Origin: Agarilytica sp033852175
GTDB lineage: Bacteria > Pseudomonadota > Gammaproteobacteria > Pseudomonadales > Cellvibrionaceae
Direction: 5' to 3'
NCBI GenBank assembly: GCA_033852175.1
Contig: JAWSUY010000006.1
Span: forward strand, 151,834 to 215,833
Length of the DNA: 64,000 bases
Below are positions 8,004 to 15,757 of the stretch, one piece after another. Every line of letters starts with the position of its first letter. Within the stretch, counting starts at the first letter, position 1. Below the pieces are notes generated by a model. The model was given only the letters and a program-made list of their open reading frames with translations. It was not told where the DNA came from and searched no databases. Made by a program: the position numbers and the translations under genes.

Positions 8004-9292
8004 TGATTCATATTCTGGGTTTGGGTGTTTCTGAGCAGGCGGTTTTTACTGGTGATGCTCTTAAAGCGTTAAAGCAGTCGAACCTTATTATAGGTTCGCA
8101 ACGGCAACTCGACGTTGTCAATCCGCTTTTGGATGATGGCAACGCTGTTGTGGAGCGTGTAGTTTTGCCTAAGCTTTCTGAATTGAAGGCGCTGATTGAA
8201 AATCGATTAGATGAATCGATTGTGGTGTTGGCTTCTGGTGATCCTTTGTTTTATGGGATTGGCCGATGGTTTGGTAAAATATTCTCGTCTGAAGAGTTGG
8301 CGTTTTACCCTGGGGTTTCCAGTGTTCAGGCGGCTTGTCATCGCCAGGGTTTGTCGTTGCAGGACGTGTGTGTTCTGAGCTTGCATGGTCGGTCTTTAGA
8401 AAAAATTCGTACTAAGTTAAAAGCGAAGTCTACGTTGGTTGTGTTGACGGATAAAAAGAGTCAGCCGCAGGTTTTAGCAAGAGAGTGTGCTGCGGCTGGT
8501 TTTTCTGAATCAATTTTAAGTGTTTATGAAAACTTAGGTTACGAAAAAGAGGCGTCGCACACTTTTTCAGTGGATGAGTTGTTGTCTTCACCTGATCGTA
8601 TTTTTGATCCTTTGCATGTCACCATTATTCAGGTGCGCGGTGAGGGTGGGGTTCTGCCGGAATTTCCGGGTATTCCTGACGCGCACTATAGTACCGGCGC
8701 TGAGCCGGGGAAGGGGATGATCAGTAAGCGTGAGGTTCGCTTGGCGATTTTGTCGCATCTTCAACCCACTAAAGGTGATGTGATTTGGGACGTCGGTGCA
8801 GGTTGCGGTGGTGTTGCGGTTGAATTGGCGGTTTGGAATGAGGATGTGTCGGTTCACGCGGTGGAGTGTCATTCGGATAGGCTGGCGTGTTTAGTTGAAA
8901 ACCGAAGTCGCTTCGGCGTGGTATCAAATTTACATATTCACGAAGGTCGGGCGCCTGAGGCTTTAGCCTGTCTTCCTACGGCAAATAAGGTTTTTATTGG
9001 CGGCAGTGATGGTGAGTTGAAAAATCTTTTAGTGCTGGCATGGCAGCAATTGCCCGAGGATGGTTTGTTGGTGGCCAGTGCGGTGATGGAAAAAACGAAG
9101 AATCAATTACGCGGGTTCGCTGAAACATTGTTTCAGGAGGATTCAAACGTAATGTTAGAAAGTGTCGAAGTGGGTGTTAAACGCGGCCAGTTTGTTGATG
9201 GCCAATTGACGTATGTTGAAAAATTACCTGTGGAAATTTTCACCTTCACAAAAAACAAGTCCACCAGTACTCGCACTGTAAGCGGAGAATAA
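8003..9292 (+). CDS. cobL: precorrin-6Y C5,15-methyltransferase, decarboxylating (CobL; CbiE-CbiT fusion)
   Basis: This 429-residue fusion adds methyl groups at C5 and C15 and decarboxylates the C12 acetate. The N-terminal half (about 1-205) is a tetrapyrrole methylase like CbiE, with ASGDPLFYGIGRW and FYPGVSSVQAAC. The C-terminal half (about 230-415) is a Rossmann methyltransferase like CbiT, with the SAM motif WDVGAGCGGVAVELA and FIGGSDGELKN. Many anaerobic-pathway organisms have CbiE and CbiT as separate proteins; the fused form is the CobL arrangement. It overlaps cobH (TGATG) and is followed 2 bases later by cobI. The assignment is firm. Confidence 0.95.
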   Translation: MIHILGLGVSEQAVFTGDALKALKQSNLIIGSQRQLDVVNPLLDDGNAVVERVVLPKLSELKALIENRLDESIVVLASGDPLFYGIGRWFGKIFSSEELAFYPGVSSVQAACHRQGLSLQDVCVLSLHGRSLEKIRTKLKAKSTLVVLTDKKSQPQVLARECAAAGFSESILSVYENLGYEKEASHTFSVDELLSSPDRIFDPLHVTIIQVRGEGGVLPEFPGIPDAHYSTGAEPGKGMISKREVRLAILSHLQPTKGDVIWDVGAGCGGVAVELAVWNEDVSVHAVECHSDRLACLVENRSRFGVVSNLHIHEGRAPEALACLPTANKVFIGGSDGELKNLLVLAWQQLPEDGLLVASAVMEKTKNQLRGFAETLFQEDSNVMLESVEVGVKRGQFVDGQLTYVEKLPVEIFTFTKNKSTSTRTVSGE

Positions 9293-9294
9293 TT

Positions 9295-10011
9295 ATGTCA
9301 GCAGAATTTACCGGAGTTGGTGTAGGGCCAGGTGATCCCGAATTGATGACAATGAAGGCGCATCGCCTGATTAAGCATGCCGATGTGTTGTGTTTTATTA
9401 CGAGCGAAAGCGGTCGCTCTCAGGCGAAAGAGATTGCGGCTGAGGTGTTAGCGTCGGTTGATAAGTTACAAGAGGAAATTCCGATTGTAATGCCGATGAG
9501 TGATGACCGAACGCTTGCGAATGGTCGATATGATGCGGCGGCAAAAGCTATTTTTGAGGCGGTTGATCGCGGTAAACATGTGGTTTTTTTATGTGAAGGT
9601 GATCCATTGTTTTTTGGGTCTTTTGCCTATTTATTAGAGCGCCTGCAAGGTCGGGTGCATTGTGAAGTGGTGCCGGGTATATCGTCGGTGCATGCGGCAT
9701 CGTCGGCTTTGAAGCTGCCGTTAACCATGCAGCGAGAGTCGTTCGCGGTGGTGAATGGTCGGCACAGTGAGGCTGATTTGGTGATAGCGCTGACGACGCA
9801 CGACAGTGTTGTGATTATGAAGGCGGGGCGTTCGCGCCAAACGATTTTAGATGCGCTTGCTACGGCTAACCGGACGGAAGATGCTAACTACCTAGAATAT
9901 ATTGGGCGTGACGCAGAGGTGATTGTTCGGGATGTGAGCCTGTTAGACCCTGAAGCGGGTCCGTATTTTTCGTTGTTTGTTGTGACGCGTAAAGATCGGG
10001 ATCGTGGTTAA
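9295..10011 (+). CDS. cobI: precorrin-2 / cobalt-factor II C20-methyltransferase (CobI/CbiL)
   Basis: This 238-residue SAM-dependent tetrapyrrole methylase has the N-terminal glycine motif GVGVGPGDPELMTMKA, CEGDPLFFGSFAYLLERL near residue 100, VVPGISSVHAASSAL and a C-terminal PYFSLFVVTR. The GDPELMT start with a SFAYLxERL block is typical of the C20-methyltransferase. The sequence alone does not tell whether the substrate carries cobalt (CbiL) or not (CobI). It starts 2 bases after the cobL stop, preceded by GGAGAATAATT. It is the last gene of the G/T-rich block; from 10141 on the coding strand becomes richer in A and C. Confidence 0.92.
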   Translation: MSAEFTGVGVGPGDPELMTMKAHRLIKHADVLCFITSESGRSQAKEIAAEVLASVDKLQEEIPIVMPMSDDRTLANGRYDAAAKAIFEAVDRGKHVVFLCEGDPLFFGSFAYLLERLQGRVHCEVVPGISSVHAASSALKLPLTMQRESFAVVNGRHSEADLVIALTTHDSVVIMKAGRSRQTILDALATANRTEDANYLEYIGRDAEVIVRDVSLLDPEAGPYFSLFVVTRKDRDRG

Positions 10012-10140
10012 TATGGTATTCAGAGCTGCCTTGGTATTTTGATTCCGTATTGACGATGCTCCGTGGCTTCGCTCCTTAATATAAAATTAGGATTCTGCGT
10101 GCCAATATTGGGGGGTGACGTTGAGGGGGAATAACATTAG

Positions 10141-10938
10141 ATGAACAGTATGCTAGAGAGCAAAAATATAAAAATCATCGCGTTAACCGATGCTGGCCAC
10201 TGTCTAGCGAGTCGCTTAAAAGAGCGTCTCGATAATAATGATGTCACCAGCGAAATATGGTTTAAGCCCAAGCCGTTCAGCGAAAAGGTACAGAGCGCGT
10301 TTAGCGATGGTGATAGACTTATTTTGATTTGCGCAACGGGTATTGCGGTTCGGACCTTAGCGCCGGTTATTCAAAGTAAGCATGACGACCCACCGGTTTT
10401 GGTTTTGGATGAGCAAGGTCAATTTGTTATCCCCTTATTATCGGGCCATGAAGGCGGGGCGAATGCTTGGGCCGAAGACATTGCTACGATATTGGATGCT
10501 CAGTTGGTGATCACGACGGCAAAACCTTATTTAAAGCCTATTTATACCGTGGGTATGGGCTGTGAACGTCATTGCCCAGAAGAAGAGTTAAATGCATTAT
10601 TGACCCAATGCCTGGTGCAGGCAGGCGTTACTATCGACCAAGTGGCCAGTATTAACAGTATTGATATTAAATCGGATGAGCTGGGTTTAATTGAATTGGC
10701 CAAAACGTTAGGTAAACCTTACGGCACATTTGATAAACAAAACTTATCTTCGGTAGAGCATCTGCTGAGTACAAAATCGGATTATGTTTTTGAGGTTGTT
10801 GGCGTATATGGCGTGGCGGAGTCAGCGGCTCTATATGCGGCTCAAGAAGTTACGGGTGATACGGCAGAGTTGATTTTGAATAAACAGAAAACGTCAAAAG
10901 CCACATGCGCAATTGCGAAAAGTTATCCTGTTGAGTGA
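10141..10938 (+). CDS. cbiG: cobalt-precorrin-5A hydrolase (CbiG)
   Basis: This 265-residue protein opens the ring-contraction lactone and releases acetaldehyde in the oxygen-independent pathway. An N-terminal CbiG domain shows LICATGIAVRTLAPVI and PLLSGHEGGANAWAEDIA. A C-terminal CbiG/CobE domain shows VGMGCERHCPEEEL near residues 137-150 and SINSIDIKSDELGLIELA. Both halves are present, so it is a complete CbiG and not the short CobE. The 129-base gap upstream has no visible structure and includes AGGGGGAATAACATT before the ATG. Codon choice is visibly less G/T-rich than in cobI just upstream. Confidence 0.92.
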   Translation: MNSMLESKNIKIIALTDAGHCLASRLKERLDNNDVTSEIWFKPKPFSEKVQSAFSDGDRLILICATGIAVRTLAPVIQSKHDDPPVLVLDEQGQFVIPLLSGHEGGANAWAEDIATILDAQLVITTAKPYLKPIYTVGMGCERHCPEEELNALLTQCLVQAGVTIDQVASINSIDIKSDELGLIELAKTLGKPYGTFDKQNLSSVEHLLSTKSDYVFEVVGVYGVAESAALYAAQEVTGDTAELILNKQKTSKATCAIAKSYPVE

Positions 10939-11052
10939 GAGTAAGGTTTGGGGGTGTCGGAGTACGTTTTCACTTTACCTCCGCCTTCGATAGCTTATGT
11001 GGAGATATAATAATAGTGTTAAACAGTTTTAATAAAGAGCTAGCTAGAATTT

Positions 11053-11871
11053 ATGAGTAAGTTATACGTAGTAGGAGCAGGCCCCGGTGATATCGACCTC
11101 GTCGCCCCCAAAGCAATGGCGGCGATAAAATCCAGTAGCGATTTGGTCGCCTATGGTTTGTATTTGGACTTGTTGGGTGATGTATGCCATAACAAAAAAC
11201 ACCACACCTTACCTTTAGGTGAAGAAATCAATCGTGCGCGCTTAGCTCTAGATTTAGCCGCAAGTGGAAAAACCACTGCACTTATTTCCAGTGGCGATAT
11301 TGGTATCTACGCCATGGCGACTTTGGTGTTCGAATTACTCGACCACCAATTGCAAAATAAAATTGTAGCCGATAGTAGTGAACGCCCCGATACTTGGCCA
11401 ACCGTTGACAGTAAATGTTGGTTAGATGTCGAAATTGAAGTTGTACCGGGTATTTCCGCAATGCAAGCTGGGGCGAGTCGTATTGGGGCAATTCTCGGTC
11501 ATGATTTTTGCACAATTTCATTGTCCGATTTGCTAACCCCCTGGCAAACAATTGAAAAGCGTTTACATGCCTGTGGCCAAGGGGACTTTGTGGTATCGTT
11601 TTACAATCCTCGTTCCAAAAAACGCGATTGGCAAATTAATACCGCGCGAGACATCCTCCTAGAATATCGTCCAGCTGAAACCCCAGTGTTATTGGGAAGA
11701 CAGCTCACGCGTGAAGATGAAAGTATTACCATCACAACTTTGGATAAACTCCATTCCGATGATGTGGATATGTTTACCATGGTATCGGTAGGCAACAGCG
11801 AATCACGCCATATCATAAATGGCAGTCAAGAATGGGTCTATACCCCAAGAGGCTACAGTAAAAAACTATGA
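11053..11871 (+). CDS. cobJ: precorrin-3B / cobalt-factor III C17-methyltransferase (CobJ/CbiH)
   Basis: This 272-residue tetrapyrrole methylase has the N-terminal motif VVGAGPGDIDLVAPKAMAAI and YGLYLDLLGD, then ISSGDIGIYAMATLVFELL, VVPGISAMQAGASRIGA and FVVSFYNPRSKKRDWQ. The last block is characteristic of the C17-methyltransferase that contracts the ring. It is slightly longer than usual because of an extra stretch near residues 107-130 (DHQLQNKIVADSSERPD...). The stop overlaps the cobM start as ATGA (11868-11871). With CbiD and CbiG present and no CobG in the window, the CbiH-type reaction is more likely. Confidence 0.94.
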   Translation: MSKLYVVGAGPGDIDLVAPKAMAAIKSSSDLVAYGLYLDLLGDVCHNKKHHTLPLGEEINRARLALDLAASGKTTALISSGDIGIYAMATLVFELLDHQLQNKIVADSSERPDTWPTVDSKCWLDVEIEVVPGISAMQAGASRIGAILGHDFCTISLSDLLTPWQTIEKRLHACGQGDFVVSFYNPRSKKRDWQINTARDILLEYRPAETPVLLGRQLTREDESITITTLDKLHSDDVDMFTMVSVGNSESRHIINGSQEWVYTPRGYSKKL

Positions 11872-12683
11872 CCGTTTATTTTATAGGGGCTGGTCCAGGC
11901 GACCCTGAATTAATTACCGTTAAAGCGCTACGGCTTATCAATCAGTGCCCCGTCATCCTTTATGCCGGGTCATTAGTGCCACGTGAAATATTGGCCGAAG
12001 CTGAAGACAGTGCAGAAAAAATAATTGATACAGCATCCATTGATCTCGACCAAATTATTGCGCACATTGAAACCGCTCATCAGGCGGGGAAAGATGTTGC
12101 CCGCGTTCATTCCGGCGACCCTTCACTTTATGGCGCCATCGGTGAGCAAATTCGTCGCTTGGAAGCGCTGGGTATTGAATACGAAATTATCCCCGGCGTT
12201 ACCGCGACTTCGGCTTCAGCGGCATGGCTCGGTAAAGAGCTGACACTTTCTGGCGTTTCTCAAACCATTATCATGACGCGCTACGAAGGGAAAACACCCT
12301 TTCCAGAGCGTGAGCGTTTACCTGCATTAGCGGCAACCGGAGCGACCCTGGCGATTCATCTTGGTGTTACCCGTATCCATAAAATTGTGGAAGAGTTGAT
12401 TCCCCATTATGGTGAAGATTGCCCGGTGGCAGTTTGCTATCGCACATCTTGGCCGGACCAAGATAAAGTCGTTGGAACGTTAAAGGACATCGTCGCAAAA
12501 GTAAGGGAAAAGAAGTTTACCCGGACGTCACTAATTTTAGTGGGCCATGTATTGGGAACCGATGAATTCAGAGATTCGTATCTTTACGATGAAGGTCAAG
12601 CGCATGTTTATCGCCCCAAGGTAAAAGGCGCTAAGGCGAGGACTGTTGAAAGTGCTTTGGCTCACAGAGTGAATAAGGTCTAG
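11868..12683 (+). CDS. cobM: precorrin-4 / cobalt-precorrin-4 C11-methyltransferase (CobM/CbiF)
   Basis: This 271-residue tetrapyrrole methylase begins VYFIGAGPGDPELITVKALRL, with YAGSLVPREIL, VARVHSGDPSLYGAIGEQI and IPGVTATSASAAWLG. ELTLSGVSQTIIMTRYEGKTP is the hallmark of the C11-methyltransferase. Length is typical at about 255-270 residues. It overlaps cobJ by 4 bases (ATGA) and is the last corrin-ring gene of this operon. The following 276 bases up to the FIST remnant show no gene and no clear terminator. Confidence 0.95.
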   Translation: MTVYFIGAGPGDPELITVKALRLINQCPVILYAGSLVPREILAEAEDSAEKIIDTASIDLDQIIAHIETAHQAGKDVARVHSGDPSLYGAIGEQIRRLEALGIEYEIIPGVTATSASAAWLGKELTLSGVSQTIIMTRYEGKTPFPERERLPALAATGATLAIHLGVTRIHKIVEELIPHYGEDCPVAVCYRTSWPDQDKVVGTLKDIVAKVREKKFTRTSLILVGHVLGTDEFRDSYLYDEGQAHVYRPKVKGAKARTVESALAHRVNKV

Positions 12684-12959
12684 CTTATCGATCGAAAGTT
12701 AGAATGATATCGAAAATACACCAACAAGGAGGTTGTTGCTGTTCGTGGTTTCTCGTTATAAACAGCGCCAAATTCCGGCAAAAAACGACCACTTTCCTCT
12801 AAAACGCTCCTTACTTTACCTTTGTATTTCTCATTTTCATCTCTCCATCGTCACCATTCCTATGGGGTGGCATCAGACGGCAAAACATCGATTCGATGCT
12901 ATAGTTTACACTGCGCATGTAGTTTTTTAGCGTTGTAGTTATAGCAGTTATTTGGTCTG

Positions 12960-13322
12960 ATGAAGGGGGTAATATTGAAGCTATTCCAGGCTTGCCTGTC
13001 TCAAAAATCATGGTCGACACCTTTTTCGGACGGATCCAATGCGCGCTTGATGCTCGCTAATTTTGATCGCTTAATTGATGGTGCCAATAATGCCGCAAAG
13101 CTTGGGGTACTGGTTACCTGTGCCAGACGGCGTTTGGTTCTCAAGCAGCAAGCAGCAGAAGAATTGGATTCAGTAAGAGAGGTGCTGGCGAAGGCGTGTG
13201 CGCTGTACGGGTTTTATTCCTACAGGGGGATAAAACCATCACCGCTTGTGTCTCAGCAAAAATGTTCTTTGCATAACCAGGCCAAGACAATTATGACTTT
13301 CACAGAAGTGCTTGATGCATAA
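12960..13322 (+). pseudogene. C-terminal remnant of a FIST sensory-domain gene
   Basis: This 120-codon frame matches only the end of the FIST C-terminal domain: SDGSNARLMLANFDRLIDGA, a VTCARRRLVL strand, LYGFYSYRGI and a final LHNQAKTIMTFTE block (family form GFYSYGEI...LHNQTMTxT). Intact FIST proteins are about 380-400 residues, so some 270-300 residues are missing upstream, and I find no FIST sequence in 12684-12959. It overlaps the following GGDEF-EAL gene by 8 bases, as in intact FIST/GGDEF pairs. FIST domains are thought to bind small ligands such as amino acids. It is probably a decayed gene, although a short expressed protein cannot be excluded. Confidence 0.7.
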
Positions 13323-15228
13323 ACTTCTAAAACATCAACTCAAGCGGGACCAGCTAAGCGAGGATGATCTTGATCCGCGTTGGCAAAGCCTGTTGGACGC
13401 TGTTGACCGGGCCTACGTTCAGGCAGATCAAGATCGCGAGCTGCTAGAGCGGTCGCTCAAATTGAGCTCCAAGGAGTTAATTTCTCGGAACTCTGAGCTT
13501 CAAGATAAGCTGGGTGAGCTGGAATCGATTCGTACACGTTTGGAAGATTCACTGTTAACGCTCAATACAACTTTTGATGCAATTGGCGAAGCCATTATTG
13601 CCTTTGATGAAAAAGGTAATGTGGTTAAATTTAATGAGCTTGCTGGCGACATGCTCGATTTAAATAAATACAAGTCGGGTGAATACCCCACGCGAGCGTT
13701 ATCACACCTCTATCGAAAAATAAAAGATCCAGCGGTTTTGATCCATGAACTTCGTCATATTGCACAAGACCCATTGCGAGAATTATTTGGGGTCTTGGAA
13801 TTTAACGACAATAGCGTTTATGAATACCATTCATCCGCTAAATTAAAAGATGACCAATTGTTAGGTCGTGTTTGGTGTTTTCGTAATGTTACTGAAATCA
13901 AAAAAAATGAAGCGTTAGTACGTCATCAAGCGTATCACGATGTGTTGACTGATCTTCCCAATCGCGCTTTATTTATGGATAGGCTGGAACACGCCATAAT
14001 TTATGCGCGAAGAATGAATAGTGTGGTTGCGGTGTTATTTATCGATTTGGACCAATTTAAAAAAGTAAACGATACCTGTGGGCACCAAATAGGGGATACG
14101 CTCCTCAAAGAGGTTACAGAGCGATTAATAGGAAATATTCGTGAGCATGATACCGTTGCTCGCCTAGGCGGTGATGAGTTTACGGTACTGCTTGAAGGGC
14201 TGCAGTCACATAGTTTTGCGACTTCCATGAGCCATCGTATATTGAGATCTTTAAAAAAACCTTTTCAAATAGAAACTCACATATTTTATATCTCCTGCAG
14301 TATTGGTATTAGTTTATATCCCTGTGATGGTAGCGAATCAAAAGAGCTTGTTAGAAAAGCAGATATTGCCATGTATTACGCAAAAGATACTGGCAGGAAT
14401 AACTTTCAGTACTTTAATGAATCGCTAGAGCGATTAGCCGTTCATTATGTGAAAGTTGAAAATAAGCTACGTGATGCAATGGCTAATGATGAGCTGTGTT
14501 TATATTATCAGCCTCAAGTGGCATCGGACAATGGTCGTATTGTTGGGGTTGAGGCTCTTTTACGCTGGATCCCTAGTGACGGGAATATTATCCCGCCGCT
14601 AGAGTTTATTCCCATAGCTGAACGAACCGGTCTAATAGGGCCGTTAGGTGCATGGGTTTTTGATCAGGTGTGCAAGCAGATAAGCAGCTGGCGAGACCAA
14701 AATATTACCGACATTCCCGTTTCCGTCAATCTTTCAGCTAAAGAGCTGCAAGATGAAAAGTTTCTTGATCGTATTCGATGGTCCCTTAATAAATACGATA
14801 TACCGGGGCATCTAATAGTTGCCGAAATTACTGAAACCGTATTAATGGAGGATATTGACCATACCCTAGGTGTTTTAAATGAAATTAGGGCGTTGAATAT
14901 TTCGATTGCTATTGATGATTTTGGGACGGGGTATTCTTCATTGCAATATCTGCAAAAATTACCAGTTGATACCTTAAAGATCGATAAGTCATTTATTATC
15001 GATCTCTCAAAGAATCAGCAAAATGAAGCGATAGTGGATTCGATAATTTCTCTTGGTCATAACCTAGGCTTGTCCATTGTTGCTGAAGGTGTTGAAGACG
15101 ACGAGGTTAGTCAATATTTAATCGGTAAGAAATGTGAGCATTTGCAGGGGTTCTATTTTTATCGACCGCTAAATGTTGAGTCTGTAACCCCTATATTATT
15201 GGCGGAAAGGAATCAGCCGATTGTCTAG
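13315..15228 (+). CDS. PAS-GGDEF-EAL cyclic-di-GMP enzyme
   Basis: This 637-residue cytoplasmic protein has an N-terminal coiled coil (about 25-85), a PAS-like domain (about 85-200), a GGDEF domain with intact GGDEF at about 285-289 and an EAL domain with EAL at about 413-415. The inhibitory site RxxD (REHD) sits five residues before GGDEF, so product feedback is likely. The EAL domain keeps ETVLM, IDDFGTGYSSL, LKIDKSFI and VAEGVE, so phosphodiesterase activity is plausible. There is no transmembrane segment. The ATG at 13315 overlaps the stop of the FIST remnant; in related bacteria a FIST protein is often the partner sensor, and here that partner seems lost. Confidence 0.93.
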   Translation: MHKLLKHQLKRDQLSEDDLDPRWQSLLDAVDRAYVQADQDRELLERSLKLSSKELISRNSELQDKLGELESIRTRLEDSLLTLNTTFDAIGEAIIAFDEKGNVVKFNELAGDMLDLNKYKSGEYPTRALSHLYRKIKDPAVLIHELRHIAQDPLRELFGVLEFNDNSVYEYHSSAKLKDDQLLGRVWCFRNVTEIKKNEALVRHQAYHDVLTDLPNRALFMDRLEHAIIYARRMNSVVAVLFIDLDQFKKVNDTCGHQIGDTLLKEVTERLIGNIREHDTVARLGGDEFTVLLEGLQSHSFATSMSHRILRSLKKPFQIETHIFYISCSIGISLYPCDGSESKELVRKADIAMYYAKDTGRNNFQYFNESLERLAVHYVKVENKLRDAMANDELCLYYQPQVASDNGRIVGVEALLRWIPSDGNIIPPLEFIPIAERTGLIGPLGAWVFDQVCKQISSWRDQNITDIPVSVNLSAKELQDEKFLDRIRWSLNKYDIPGHLIVAEITETVLMEDIDHTLGVLNEIRALNISIAIDDFGTGYSSLQYLQKLPVDTLKIDKSFIIDLSKNQQNEAIVDSIISLGHNLGLSIVAEGVEDDEVSQYLIGKKCEHLQGFYFYRPLNVESVTPILLAERNQPIV

Positions 15229-15273
15229 GATCTATGGGTTTTTTATGGGGAATTGAAGCATTTAAAACGTTGA

Positions 15274-15408
15274 TTATTGGTCGGTTTTGGGCTTTTTGGG
15301 TGTTTTCTTTCTTGATGTCGCTATGAGCTCTGCGGCTTCTATTTCTCGAGTTTTACAATTTCCTTTGTAGCGCCATATTGCAGTTACTCCTTCTTTTATG
15401 GTTTTCAT
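15274..15408 (-). CDS. small basic protein, 44 residues
   Basis: A minus-strand frame from ATG (15408-15406) to TAA (15276-15274) encodes MKTIKEGVTAIWRYKGNCKT followed by REIEAAELIATSRKKTPKKPKTDQ. It is preceded by CGGAGAAA directly before the ATG, a good ribosome binding site. The product is basic, with a Lys/Pro-rich C-terminus and no membrane segment. It sits in the gap 15229-15757, convergent with the GGDEF-EAL gene. I do not recognise a family; the support is the ribosome binding site and coding-like composition. The remaining gap (15409-15757) contains an inverted repeat at 15467-15491 and no other gene I can support. Confidence 0.45.
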   Translation of the reverse strand: MKTIKEGVTAIWRYKGNCKTREIEAAELIATSRKKTPKKPKTDQ

Positions 15409-15757
15409 TTTCTCCGTTTTCCCATCTTTCCTCATATTGTATTGTTTCTATGTTATGTCTGCCTTGCGTTAAGTGCTCACGCCACTTAACGTGACGCTGC
15501 TGTCACATGTAGAGATGTTTAGAGCGGTACTTGGAGATCTGGCGCCCTACTTTAGTATGATAGTTTGACTTTTGTCGGTGGAATTGGTGACTCTGTTAGC
15601 GTTATAGGCCGCTTAATGTTGACCTAGGCGCCTTATTGGCTTTTAATCGCTCTCAAATTCTTTCCTAGCACCTTCATTCAAAGCGACTTCCAAAGCCATA
15701 TGGCGGCTCGGGTGCGTTCTGTTGTTGTTGAATTTTGCAGAAGGGTAAACCTACCAC

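Noticed and set aside
12733..12930. Open frame of 65 codons on + before the FIST remnant.
   Set aside because: No ribosome binding site fits, no FIST similarity and no recognisable protein; composition is not coding-like.
15467..15491. Perfect 9-bp inverted repeat CGTTAAGTG/CACTTAACG resembling integron attC core ends (GTTRRRY/RYYYAAC).
   Set aside because: The arms are only 7 bases apart and the L boxes and extra bases of attC are missing; no integrase or cassette genes are near. Probably a chance palindrome or small operator.
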